Assembly: GCA_002422915.1 (NCBI GenBank)
Contig: DITV01000001.1
Location: forward strand, 1-64,000
Origin: Candidatus Saccharibacteria bacterium UBA6175
GTDB lineage: Bacteria > Patescibacteriota > Saccharimonadia > Saccharimonadales > Saccharimonadaceae
Length of the DNA stretch: 64,000 nt
Direction of reading: 5' to 3'
Part shown: one piece after another, positions 26,131 through 34,137 of the stretch
Layout: the number at the start of each line of letters is the position of its first letter
Position numbering within the stretch: position 1 is the stretch's first letter
Program-made: the position numbers and the translations under genes
Notes under the pieces: model-generated
Databases searched by the model: none
Seen by the model: only the letters and a program-made list of their open reading frames with translations
What the model was told of the DNA's origin: nothing

Positions 26131-27377
26131 ATGGCTTTAGTGTATCACACGAATAAATTGCCACGTACCACTTACGCTTGCCTCGATGGAGCTTGGTACG
26201 GTTAAATGGTCGAATGACCACTCCCTAACGTCCCGACCCATTTCTTCTTGATGTTGTAGTAGATTTACGGAAAACTCCACCAGAAATTCCTCAAGACTAT
26301 GTTCCAGAAGTCCTCCCATACAATGGAGAGCGACTACAGCCGGAGATTCAATTCGAACACGCCTACGCCGTTCTCGACAAGTTGATGGAGGCATATAACA
26401 ATAACGAATTGCCGTATAGCCTGGATAGGGTCCGCGTGCCTCACGATCCTCGGCATATGCCAAAAACTATGGAGCGGAGTGGGGTTGATCATGCCGTATT
26501 CCTTTTTAACGTCTGTTATTACATGCGGGGCGGGATTAAATCGAATGACGCCGTCAAACGCATGGCGAATGTGTACGATGAGTGGCCGAGCTTATTTGAT
26601 TGTGAGTTTGCCAAAGATGTTGACCCTGGAGCGATTGAAGAAATTTTAAAAACGAACGGACTTGGCTTTCAGAAAGTAGTCGCCGACCAATGGGTAGAAA
26701 ATTCACGGCGATTACACGAGCTGTACGACGGCGATCCGCGAAAGATTTTTGAAGGAGTCGATAGCTACGAACTCAGCCAAGAAAGAATTCAGAATGATGG
26801 AAAGGGCGGGGGATTTAAAGGCTTCCAGGAAAAGATGACGAGCATGATCATCTATTACCTGATGGATGAAGATTTAATTGACCGATTTAACTTTCCTATA
26901 CCGGTTGACCTCCATGTGTTACGCGTGAGTATTGCAAATGAGATGATTACATTTGGCGATGTCCCACATAAAACTAACTTATTTACGAAAGAAACGTTGA
27001 GCGCGCTGCGAACACTTTATTTACAGTATGCCGAAGAACGGAATGTGAACCCACTGCGACTTTGTGACGCCGTGTGGATGCTTTCGGAATCATCGTGTGG
27101 CCGCCACCCTGGCAATACGACGATTGAGCCGCATGGCAGAAAAGTGAGAAATGGGCGCTCGACCTACCTGATACCTAAAGAAGTTAATTTTGATGATCCG
27201 ACCCAACTAAAGGCGTACCGAGAATCATGTGCAATATGCCCGATTGAGGAAACATGCCAATACAATATACCCGGCACCCAGTATTATGTTGGCGGTAATT
27301 TAATTATTCGTGGGCCGCGCAAGCGAATACCGCTGTCTGTGCTGCAGCCGAGAGACGAGCTCCGTCCACTGTTCTAA
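26131..27377 (+). pseudogene. Divergent HhH-GPD (endonuclease III superfamily)-like gene with two 5' frameshifts
   Basis: From ATG 26382 to 27377 a 331-aa frame is intact. Upstream coding clearly continues but in three frames: 26131-26202 (MALVYHTNKLPRTTY...DGAWY), then about 26200-26240 (VKWSNDHSLTSRP), then the main frame back to 26229 (PFLLDVVVDLRKTPPEIP). Two extra bases near 26199 and 26240 explain this. The body has FPIPVDLHVLRVSIAN, like the catalytic-Asp VDTHVxRV element of endonuclease III, and CAICPIEETC (Cys-x2-Cys-x5-Cys), like its iron-sulfur loop. Resembles queuosine-salvage or DNA glycosylase relatives; exact activity unknown. TATAAT at 26125-26130 would suit a GTG start at 26140. 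Confidence 0.6.
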
Positions 27378-27444
27378 GTGAACTGCTGCTCTCGCGCCCC
27401 GACCTGATTAAGCCAATCTGATCAACCAGTGTATAATAGAGGGA

Positions 27445-27972
27445 ATGAATACCCTTAAATCATCAAAAAATGCCAAGGTCATTCGTCGGATTGCGCTGGC
27501 CGCCGCTGTGCTTATTGTTGGTGGCTTTGTTTCCTATAACATCTATGCGTCACGCGAGATCGAAACTGTCGAGCAGACGGTGGTTAGTCCGGTGACGAAT
27601 ACGCCTTCAACTCCTTCACCAGAATCACCTGCTGAGGTACCTGCTGCACCGGTCGTTCGAACCGGAAGCTTTCAAAGCCTGAACGGCTATACGGTGAGCG
27701 GTGATGTCAGCCTTATTGTCGAGAACGGCGAGCGCCGTCTGGTCTTCAGCGACAACTTCGCCTCATCAAGCGGACCGGATGTTCTGGTATATCTTTCGAA
27801 GAATAATACGTTTGCCGAAGGCGGCGCATTGTCCGACCCTATTTCGCTTGGTCCAATTCAGAGCTTCAATGGGTCACAAACCTATGTGCTGCCTGAAAAT
27901 TCAGATGAATATAGTTCAGTGGTGATTTGGTGCCGGGCCTTCTCGTCCGCGTTCGGAGCTGCTTCAGTCTAA
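27445..27972 (+). CDS. Membrane-anchored DM13-domain protein, 175 aa
   Basis: N-terminal membrane segment (about residues 13-33), a Pro/Ser/Thr linker (45-70), then a DM13 domain: GSFQSLNGYTVSGDVSL, GPDVLVYLS, and YSSVVIWCRAFSSAFGAA with the conserved near-terminal Cys thought to bind a redox cofactor. Located outside the membrane. TATAAT at 27432-27437 ends seven bases before ATG. An ABC-F gene follows after six bases. Confidence 0.88.
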   Translation: MNTLKSSKNAKVIRRIALAAAVLIVGGFVSYNIYASREIETVEQTVVSPVTNTPSTPSPESPAEVPAAPVVRTGSFQSLNGYTVSGDVSLIVENGERRLVFSDNFASSSGPDVLVYLSKNNTFAEGGALSDPISLGPIQSFNGSQTYVLPENSDEYSSVVIWCRAFSSAFGAASV

Positions 27973-27978
27973 CGCTCC

Positions 27979-29616
27979 ATGATCGCCGATATTACCATCA
28001 CCGAAAAATCATTCGGACCTAAATCACTCATGTCGAACGTTCGGTTTACGATTAATGATGGTGAAAAGATTGGGGTAATTGGACGGAATGGCGTGGGTAA
28101 GTCGACATTATTCGGGCTGCTTGCCGGGCTTGATAAGGACTTTACGGGAGACATTATCTACAAACCGGGCGCAGTCGTTGTTGCGACCCAGCAGGAGTAT
28201 CATGATGTTGGCGATAAGACGGTATTGCAATACGTACTTCAGGGCTTGCCTGAATATAATGGCCTGAGCCACACCATCGAGACCTATCCTGAAACGATGG
28301 GCGATGACCTCCGCAAGATCAACGAGTACACCGATGCGTTGCAGCGCTTCGACGATAAGGGCTTTTACCAAATTGAAGAGCAGATTGAGCGCGAGCTGAC
28401 AAATTTCCAATTGCCTGATATTGCGCACCGTCCGTTTTCAACTCTTTCTGGCGGTCAGAAGCGCTTGGTTGAAGTGGTGAAGATTATGCACTCTGATGCC
28501 CACCTGGCATTGATCGACGAGCCCACCAACCACATGGACTACATCGCTAAGGCGCAGTTTATTGATTGGATGCAATCGGCCCAGGAAGCGGTTTTGGTAA
28601 TCACCCACGACCGTGACGTGCTTCGTGAAGTTGACCGAATTATTGAGATCAAGGACGGCGGCTCGGCCGTGTACAAGGGAAACTATGATGCCTACTTAAA
28701 GCAGAATGCGGTTTCAACCGGTAGCCAGATGAATGATTTTGAAATGGTTGAGAAGCGAATTAAGAACTTGAAGGCGAAAGTCATTGAGTACCAGCGGTTT
28801 AAGGAAAAGTCACGTAACCCAAGCACGATCCAGCGCTTCAAGCGTCTGGAAGAAAACTCACGCAAAGAACTGGCTGAACTTGAGAAGTTGCAGAAACCAA
28901 CATTCTGGATTGATAAAGAATCAGTTGAAACGCTGAACTACAAAACTGCCGGGCAGTATGAAAAGTTCAAGGCCAAGAATGTGCGCATTAACCTGAAGAG
29001 TGATGCCTCACGAAGTTCTCACGTCTTGGTATCAGCTCGCGGCCTGAGCCTCGGCTATGATCACGCGCTGTTTACCGGACTCAATATCGACCTACGTGAA
29101 GGCGAGGCGTTAGAGTTCCGAGGCCGTAACGGTGCCGGTAAGACGACGCTCATTAAGGCCATTCTCGGCGATTCGGTGGTGAAACAGTTCGACGGTGAGC
29201 TGACCGTTGATTCCCAAATTCGCATTGGCATTTACGAGCAGGAAGTCGCCGATACCTACTTTGCACTCCCGCTTGAAGATGCGATTGAGAAGATGTATCT
29301 TTCACGAGGCTTGCCGATTTCAACCACAAAGATTCGTTCGATTATGAGTGATTATTTGTTCACCGAAGGTGATGGTAGGATTCCGATTAAGAATTTGAGT
29401 GGTGGCCAAAAAGCCCGCTTCCAACTGATTACCATGCTTGCCAATGACCCTCAGCTGCTCATTCTCGACGAGCCAACAAACCACCTTGATTTGCCAAGTA
29501 TTGAAGAACTCGAAACGGCATTGGGTAAGTATGCTGGGGCAGTGATTTACGTGAGCCACGATGGCTACTTTAGAAACAAGCTCCCAAGCGAAGTGGTAAA
29601 GATTGGTGCACAATAA
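27979..29616 (+). CDS. ABC-F family ATPase, 545 aa
   Basis: Ribosome-associated tandem ATPase (translation factor EttA or antibiotic-resistance type) with no membrane domain. First cassette: GRNGVGKSTLF, LSGGQKRLVEV, DEPTNHMD; P-site-tRNA-interacting linker (about 250-320, Lys/Glu-rich); second cassette: GRNGAGKTTLIK, LSGGQKARFQL, DEPTNHLD. Both switch regions are present. Specific role (resistance or translation) cannot be told from sequence. Confidence 0.93.
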   Translation: MIADITITEKSFGPKSLMSNVRFTINDGEKIGVIGRNGVGKSTLFGLLAGLDKDFTGDIIYKPGAVVVATQQEYHDVGDKTVLQYVLQGLPEYNGLSHTIETYPETMGDDLRKINEYTDALQRFDDKGFYQIEEQIERELTNFQLPDIAHRPFSTLSGGQKRLVEVVKIMHSDAHLALIDEPTNHMDYIAKAQFIDWMQSAQEAVLVITHDRDVLREVDRIIEIKDGGSAVYKGNYDAYLKQNAVSTGSQMNDFEMVEKRIKNLKAKVIEYQRFKEKSRNPSTIQRFKRLEENSRKELAELEKLQKPTFWIDKESVETLNYKTAGQYEKFKAKNVRINLKSDASRSSHVLVSARGLSLGYDHALFTGLNIDLREGEALEFRGRNGAGKTTLIKAILGDSVVKQFDGELTVDSQIRIGIYEQEVADTYFALPLEDAIEKMYLSRGLPISTTKIRSIMSDYLFTEGDGRIPIKNLSGGQKARFQLITMLANDPQLLILDEPTNHLDLPSIEELETALGKYAGAVIYVSHDGYFRNKLPSEVVKIGAQ

Positions 29617-29628
29617 GACCAAGCAATG

Positions 29629-29654
29629 AAAAACGACTCATGTGAGTCGTTTTT
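29629..29654. terminator. Bidirectional terminator
   Basis: AAAAACGACTCA/TGAGTCGTTTTT with a two-base loop; symmetrical. It ends the ABC-F gene on plus and the 30-aa gene on minus. Confidence 0.85.
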
Positions 29655-29655
29655 A

Positions 29656-29748
29656 CTAGAGCGCCTTTGATTTCAATTTCAGGCTTTTTTGCTTCTTTTT
29701 CAGAAGTCGTTTGCGTGAGGCGCTATGCCAGTTCTTGTGTTTCGCCAC
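29656..29748 (-). CDS. Small basic protein, 30 aa
   Basis: GTG-started frame, VAKHKNWHSASRKRLLKKKQ then KSLKLKSKAL: 11 Lys and 2 Arg in 30 residues, like a small ribosomal or RNA-binding protein, though I cannot match it to a named one. A TATAAT -10 on the minus strand (29792-29787) lies about 40 bases upstream, and the stop abuts a shared terminator. Together these support a real transcript. Confidence 0.45.
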   Translation of the reverse strand: MAKHKNWHSASRKRLLKKKQKSLKLKSKAL

Positions 29749-29822
29749 GGTGTTCCGTTCAATTACATTGTTAATAACTTTTCTTCATTATACCACAGGT
29801 TTCTTGAGGTGCACCCCTTAAA

Positions 29823-31277
29823 TTACTGTAGGTCAGAGGTAAGTCGTGCCAGGCTATCGAGGAAGGTTTTGTGAAGTGGTCGTTTTTTCCACTCGTCGAG
29901 CTTCAACGCTTTACTTCGGGCGAGATCTTTCTTGTGTAGGCGAGAGAGGCTCAGGGCGGTTTGCGGATCGTAAAAGACGGTGCTATTTTCAAGGTTCAGC
30001 TCGAAAGAGCGGATGTCGAGATTACTCGAACCAACTACGGCAACCTCGTTGTCAACAACCATGTACTTAGAGTGAATCAGTTCAGGAGCGGGGAACAGGC
30101 GAATATCGATACCGGCTTCAAGGAGCTGCTCATAGTAAGAACGTTGTGCATGCCCAACCATCCATTGGTCCATTGCTTGAGAGTTGAGAATTGAAACCTT
30201 GACCCCGCGCTTGCTGGCGGCCGTAATTGCGGCAATGAGTGTTTCGTCGGGTACGAAGTATGGATTGGTGATGTGAATGGAGTGAGCAGATCGGTAAATG
30301 AGGGACACAAACAATTTAAGATTGTTCTGGTAGGCATAGCCTGGGCCGCTCGGAACCATTTGTGTTACTACAGTTCCAGCGGCGGTGGTGAGATGCGTGG
30401 TCGTATGATGTGTGAGCGTTTCACCGGTTTCGAGGTGCCAGTCACTCGCTACAATTGCCGCTGCTTCACTGGCGACCGGGCCAGTCATTTGTGTCACTAG
30501 TTCGGTATAGTGAATCTTATCCTTCCGAGCGTAGGTTGCTTCAATCATGTTGAGAGAACCCACGAATGCGGTGTGATTATCAATCGCCACGATCTTACGA
30601 TGGTTGCGGAGGTCGGGGCGGCTGTAGCGACGTGGCCGGAGACTAATTGGAAGCATGGCCTTGTAATGAATGCCAGCTTTTTTGAATCGACGTTTCATTA
30701 CTTGATAATGCGCGAACTTTTTTGAGCCAAACGAATCGAATAGGGCATAGACAGCGACGCCACGCCCAGCAGCTTGCTCGAGCGCACTTATAAATTCTTC
30801 CGTTTCGGCGTCTAAAGCGATAATAAAGAACTCCAGATACACGTAATGTTTCGCCGCAGCAACCTGCTCTGTCATATCAGCAATGAGCGAGTCATAACCG
30901 TTTAGGATTTTCACCGCATTACCGCCAATCGGTGCGAGTCCACCGAGAGCTTCGCCAAGAAGTGAGGTTTGTTCAAATGTGCCGTTGACCTGCTTCGTAT
31001 AACCGTTGTCGCGGAACTTTTTTGATAGTGCGCGTAAAGAACGCTCAACAGTCGGCTGTCGCTCGCGTCGCTCACGAGATAAACGGGTACTGCCAAGGAT
31101 CAAGAACAGAAGCGTACCTAGAAGTGGAGCGACAAAGATTGCGAGCAACCACGCAAGGGCAGCACTGGGCTTGCGGTTCTTAGGAATGTACAGAATCAAT
31201 CCAAGCCGAATAGCAAGGTCGATCGCCAGTATGGTCCAGGTGATAATCCACGCAAGAGAAGAGGGTTCAGTGTCCAT
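29823..31277 (-). CDS. cls: Cardiolipin synthase, 484 aa
   Basis: Joins two phosphatidylglycerol molecules to make cardiolipin at the membrane. Two N-terminal membrane helices (about 5-60), then two phospholipase D motifs: NHRKIVAIDNHTAFVGSLN (about residue 225) and HSKYMVVDNEVAVVGSSN (about 400). Length and order are normal. ATG 31277 (MDTEPSSLAWII) is preferred; the longer frame from 31319 overlaps a TACACT -10-like box. Confidence 0.93.
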   Translation of the reverse strand: MDTEPSSLAWIITWTILAIDLAIRLGLILYIPKNRKPSAALAWLLAIFVAPLLGTLLFLILGSTRLSRERRERQPTVERSLRALSKKFRDNGYTKQVNGTFEQTSLLGEALGGLAPIGGNAVKILNGYDSLIADMTEQVAAAKHYVYLEFFIIALDAETEEFISALEQAAGRGVAVYALFDSFGSKKFAHYQVMKRRFKKAGIHYKAMLPISLRPRRYSRPDLRNHRKIVAIDNHTAFVGSLNMIEATYARKDKIHYTELVTQMTGPVASEAAAIVASDWHLETGETLTHHTTTHLTTAAGTVVTQMVPSGPGYAYQNNLKLFVSLIYRSAHSIHITNPYFVPDETLIAAITAASKRGVKVSILNSQAMDQWMVGHAQRSYYEQLLEAGIDIRLFPAPELIHSKYMVVDNEVAVVGSSNLDIRSFELNLENSTVFYDPQTALSLSRLHKKDLARSKALKLDEWKKRPLHKTFLDSLARLTSDLQ

Positions 31278-31311
31278 GTATGCAGTGTAGCAGAACGACA
31301 GAGGTTTTGAG

Positions 31312-31692
31312 CTAGGCAAGTGCGAGGTACGTAAAGAGGACTGCCAGGGTTGCGGCTGTGGGTGTCATGACAAAGCGCTCTGGTCGTGAACGCGAGACGC
31401 CATTCACCAAAATGCCCAGGTAGCAATAAATCGCAACTGCCCAGACGGCGACATCTAAAAACGTCCCCGGTTTAATCAGGTGGATGATGTTTGCTTGGCT
31501 AAGGGCGATCACCATGAAGCCAAGATATATCACCAGTGTTGAGACGCTTGCGATGCGAAGTTCACGGGGCAGGACTCGATGTTTACCGCCCCACGCGTAG
31601 TGTCCCATTGGAGCGCCGAGGATCAAAAGAATTTGGAAAATCAATAAGACACTGAGGACGAAGGTAGCGAGCAGTGCAATGATGATGGTCAT
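31312..31692 (-). CDS. Four-helix membrane protein, 126 aa
   Basis: Four membrane segments. The loop GAPMGHYAWGGKHRVLPRELR matches a conserved uncharacterised bacterial family with GAPxGxYAWGGxHRVLP. It lies 34 bases upstream of cls in the same direction. Function unknown. Confidence 0.75.
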   Translation of the reverse strand: MTIIIALLATFVLSVLLIFQILLILGAPMGHYAWGGKHRVLPRELRIASVSTLVIYLGFMVIALSQANIIHLIKPGTFLDVAVWAVAIYCYLGILVNGVSRSRPERFVMTPTAATLAVLFTYLALA

Positions 31693-31741
31693 GGTCTCAG
31701 TCTAGCACTCGGCCGAGAAACTGTATATGTGGTGCTTATGT

Positions 31742-31770
31742 TTGACTATCAACCGTGCGGAATCTACTAT
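31742..31770 (+). promoter_or_regulatory. Promoter of the RT-YaaA leader
   Basis: TTGACT (31742-31747), a 17-base spacer and TACTAT (31765-31770): one of the few complete -35/-10 promoters in the window. Start of transcription expected near 31777. Confidence 0.6.
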
Positions 31771-31887
31771 AAGAACAAGGGTGGGAGAGATACAAACACC
31801 AACGATAATACTAGTGTGAAGTATGATCTACCTAGCGCCCGTCCCTGAGGGGACGACGTGCACGGTTGTAGTCTGCTGATCCTCCGG

Positions 31888-31906
31888 CGCGCACGGCGCG
31901 TTTTTT
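31888..31906 (+). terminator. Terminator inside the leader
   Basis: CGCGC/GCGCG stem with ACG loop and six T, about 110 bases after the expected transcription start. It would give a short RNA of about 130 bases. Confidence 0.7.
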
Positions 31907-32128
31907 CCTGGAGTGAGTGGTCGGTTGCGACACATACGATGCTCCCTGATGCAGGACCACGAGTTCATCGGCCGTGTTCGGTCGAGTCTCCGAGATGTTC
32001 CCGCGAAAGTGCATCGGTACCATGGTCGACCTACGTGAGCGAACTGCTTGCACGGATCGATATCGATGGAGAAGTGCCCTCGGCTTGACGCCCACAAGGT
32101 GGCGATCCACCTCCTTGTTGTCTTGATC

Positions 32129-32212
32129 CGCTCTCCCGCTGTGGGTTTACGGGGGCACTTTCTTCATCAAGTGAGAGCGTGTGGCTTCGTGCCCGCTCTC
32201 ACCACCTTTTTT
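32129..32212 (+). promoter_or_regulatory. Possible antiterminator/terminator switch before the RT-YaaA gene
   Basis: GAGAGCG (32173-32179) can pair with CGCTCTC upstream (32129-32135) or with CGCTCTC downstream (32194-32200). The downstream pairing, extended to GTGAGAGCG/CGCTCTCAC and followed by CACC and six T (32207-32212), is a terminator ending three bases before the ATG. The upstream pairing would prevent it. Confidence 0.55.
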
Positions 32213-32214
32213 GC

Positions 32215-34137
32215 ATGAGTGAATACACAGAATCGTCCCACTTTGAACGTCAGACTATCCGGACTGATCGGCCAGGCATGCCACCGAAGTATCGTGATGT
32301 GTACGTACCGGATGGCGTGACACGCTATTGGCACGAAGCGGTTCTTAGATTCTTTTATCAAAAAAAATTTGTCGACCAGTCCGCTCTGCCAGCGAACGCG
32401 TGGGTGTCGGGCGCAATGCCGGGTAGCCGTCCTATTCATGGTGTTCTTCCGCATCGCCATAACAAGTTGTTCTACAAACTCGACCTAAAAGATGCCTTTC
32501 CGTCGGTAGATACAGCCGTACTTCGCCAAAAAGTGGACGCTCGCTCAGAAGAAATAGGACTTACACCGTCCTACCGAGAGTTTATTGAGTATTTTATGGA
32601 TCACTATGCGCTACCCGATGAGGCGCCGGGACTCGCACTTGGGCCACCTGCGTCTCCATACTTATTTAACGTATATGCCATGGAAATGGATCAGACCTTG
32701 GCAAGCTACGCAGCGCATCACGACTTGACGTACACTCGCTATTTAGACGACATTACTTTTTCATCCCCATTTACTTCGAATGTTTTGGGTGAAAAAATGC
32801 GACGCACAATTCGGAGTATTATCGAAGAAACCCCAGGTATGACGATTAACCATGCAAAAAGCCGCGTTCACCGTCTCGACGGTCGCAGGGTCGAGATAAC
32901 CGGCATGGCGATCCATCGTGATGGAGCAATCACGCCAAGTGCCGAGTTGATGCAAAAAATAGCAACATCTTTCGATACTGTAGAACGATCACTTGTATCC
33001 GGAGCAATCATGACGCAGGCATCACTTGGGATCCTAGATGGCTATCATGGCGTATTATCTGATTTTTCCTCACAGCCTCATAGACCAGAAGTAACAGAGA
33101 GCGTTGATCGCTATCGTCGTCTGAGATATTTGACGAAGATTGCGATGAATATGGCAGCAGAACCTCCGCGGGAAAAGCCGAGCCTTGAGGTAATTGCAGA
33201 AACCGAACGTCTTCTTTTGAGTTCGCTCAACGGTGATAGCCTTGCGAGCAGACAACTGGAAGAAAAAAGCCCTCATATTTGGGATCTTTTCAACGAGTAC
33301 GGTTTAATTGATCATAACGGGGAGTATCTTTCGACCCTCCCAAGACTGTATAGTAGGAGTAGCATGCTAACAATCCTCCTCCATTCTTCAAAAACAATGA
33401 TGCCGGTAAGCCCTCATCATGTGCTGACCGATCCTGAGTTCTTGGCTCAGGCACAAGAGCTACAGTCGTACATGGCCGGTCTGGTCCCACTACAGATTGA
33501 GAAAATCATGCACATTTCAACGCCCCTCGCCGAGAAGACGGTGCAGCTTAATGATCAGTGGGCAAAAACTCATGTTCTCACACCGGCAGTGGAGACATTT
33601 CGGGGAGATATCTATAGCGGCCTTCGTGCGCTGGAATGGACCGATGAAGAGCGAGCATTTGCTCAAGAACATTTAAGAATTCTTTCTGGCCTCTATGGTT
33701 TACTGAAACCGTTTGACGGCATTGCGCCGTATCGTCTTGAGGCTGGATATCGACTGGGAGGTGAGTACGCTAACCTGTACAAGTTCTGGGGTGAACGTTT
33801 AGCTGATAGTTTGCCAAAACAAGGCCCGATCGTCAATGTGACGTCGGCTGAGTATGAAAAGTTAATCATTCCGCACCTCGATCCAGTGCGGGTAATCACG
33901 CCGAAGTTTCTCAGCCGTGTCGAGGGGAGCGAACCAAAGTTCGTGGCAGTCCATGCCAAAATTGCTCGTGGAGCGCTCGCCCGCTGGCTAGTGCAACGCA
34001 GAGAGGATAGCGCAGAAGGCATCGAAGCATTCAACGACCTTGGCTACACCTATCGGCCTGAGCTGAGTCTGCCTGAATCGCCCGTCTTTGTCTGTGAAGA
34101 GTTCAAGGGCATTGGTCTGAGCCAGAGGCTGATCTAA
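32215..34137 (+). CDS. Retron-type reverse transcriptase fused to YaaA (DUF328) domain, 640 aa
   Basis: Residues about 45-290 are a reverse transcriptase: FYKLDLKDAFPSVD (motif A, Asp-90), ALGPPASPYLFNVY (motif B), YTRYLDDITFSS (motif C, catalytic YLDD at 176-179) and VEITGMAI (motif D region, as the VTG of retron enzymes). The DGR hallmark in motif B is absent. After a helical linker, residues about 384-640 are YaaA/UPF0246: LHSSKTM, IMHISTPLAEK, GLYGLLKPFDGIAPYRLE, LYKFWGERL, SAEYEKL. YaaA proteins protect DNA under peroxide stress and bind DNA. Both parts look complete. ATG 32215 follows a terminator hairpin; a GTG at 32179 would lie inside it. Its TAA overlaps the next start by one base. 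Confidence 0.88.
   Translation: MSEYTESSHFERQTIRTDRPGMPPKYRDVYVPDGVTRYWHEAVLRFFYQKKFVDQSALPANAWVSGAMPGSRPIHGVLPHRHNKLFYKLDLKDAFPSVDTAVLRQKVDARSEEIGLTPSYREFIEYFMDHYALPDEAPGLALGPPASPYLFNVYAMEMDQTLASYAAHHDLTYTRYLDDITFSSPFTSNVLGEKMRRTIRSIIEETPGMTINHAKSRVHRLDGRRVEITGMAIHRDGAITPSAELMQKIATSFDTVERSLVSGAIMTQASLGILDGYHGVLSDFSSQPHRPEVTESVDRYRRLRYLTKIAMNMAAEPPREKPSLEVIAETERLLLSSLNGDSLASRQLEEKSPHIWDLFNEYGLIDHNGEYLSTLPRLYSRSSMLTILLHSSKTMMPVSPHHVLTDPEFLAQAQELQSYMAGLVPLQIEKIMHISTPLAEKTVQLNDQWAKTHVLTPAVETFRGDIYSGLRALEWTDEERAFAQEHLRILSGLYGLLKPFDGIAPYRLEAGYRLGGEYANLYKFWGERLADSLPKQGPIVNVTSAEYEKLIIPHLDPVRVITPKFLSRVEGSEPKFVAVHAKIARGALARWLVQRREDSAEGIEAFNDLGYTYRPELSLPESPVFVCEEFKGIGLSQRLI

Larger units (their letters stand above)
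31693..32214 (+). other. Structured leader region before the RT-YaaA gene
   Basis: No supported protein gene in 522 bases; a few short frames (for example 18 codons from ATG 31823) have weak start signals. It holds a sigma70 promoter, a hairpin CGTCCC/GGGACG (31840-31855), a terminator (31888-31906), a hairpin GGTGG/CCACC (32098-32111) and a second terminator directly before the gene. GC is higher than in the flanks. Possible non-coding RNA or attenuated leader. Confidence 0.55.

Noticed and set aside
31832..32110. Several overlapping frames of 70-90 codons in the RT leader
   Set aside because: Frames on both strands and several phases compete with no ribosome site; GC-rich hairpins produce long open frames by chance.
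32215..33100. Diversity-generating retroelement
   Set aside because: Motif B lacks the DGR-type sequence, and no template/variable repeat pair or variable target gene was seen nearby.
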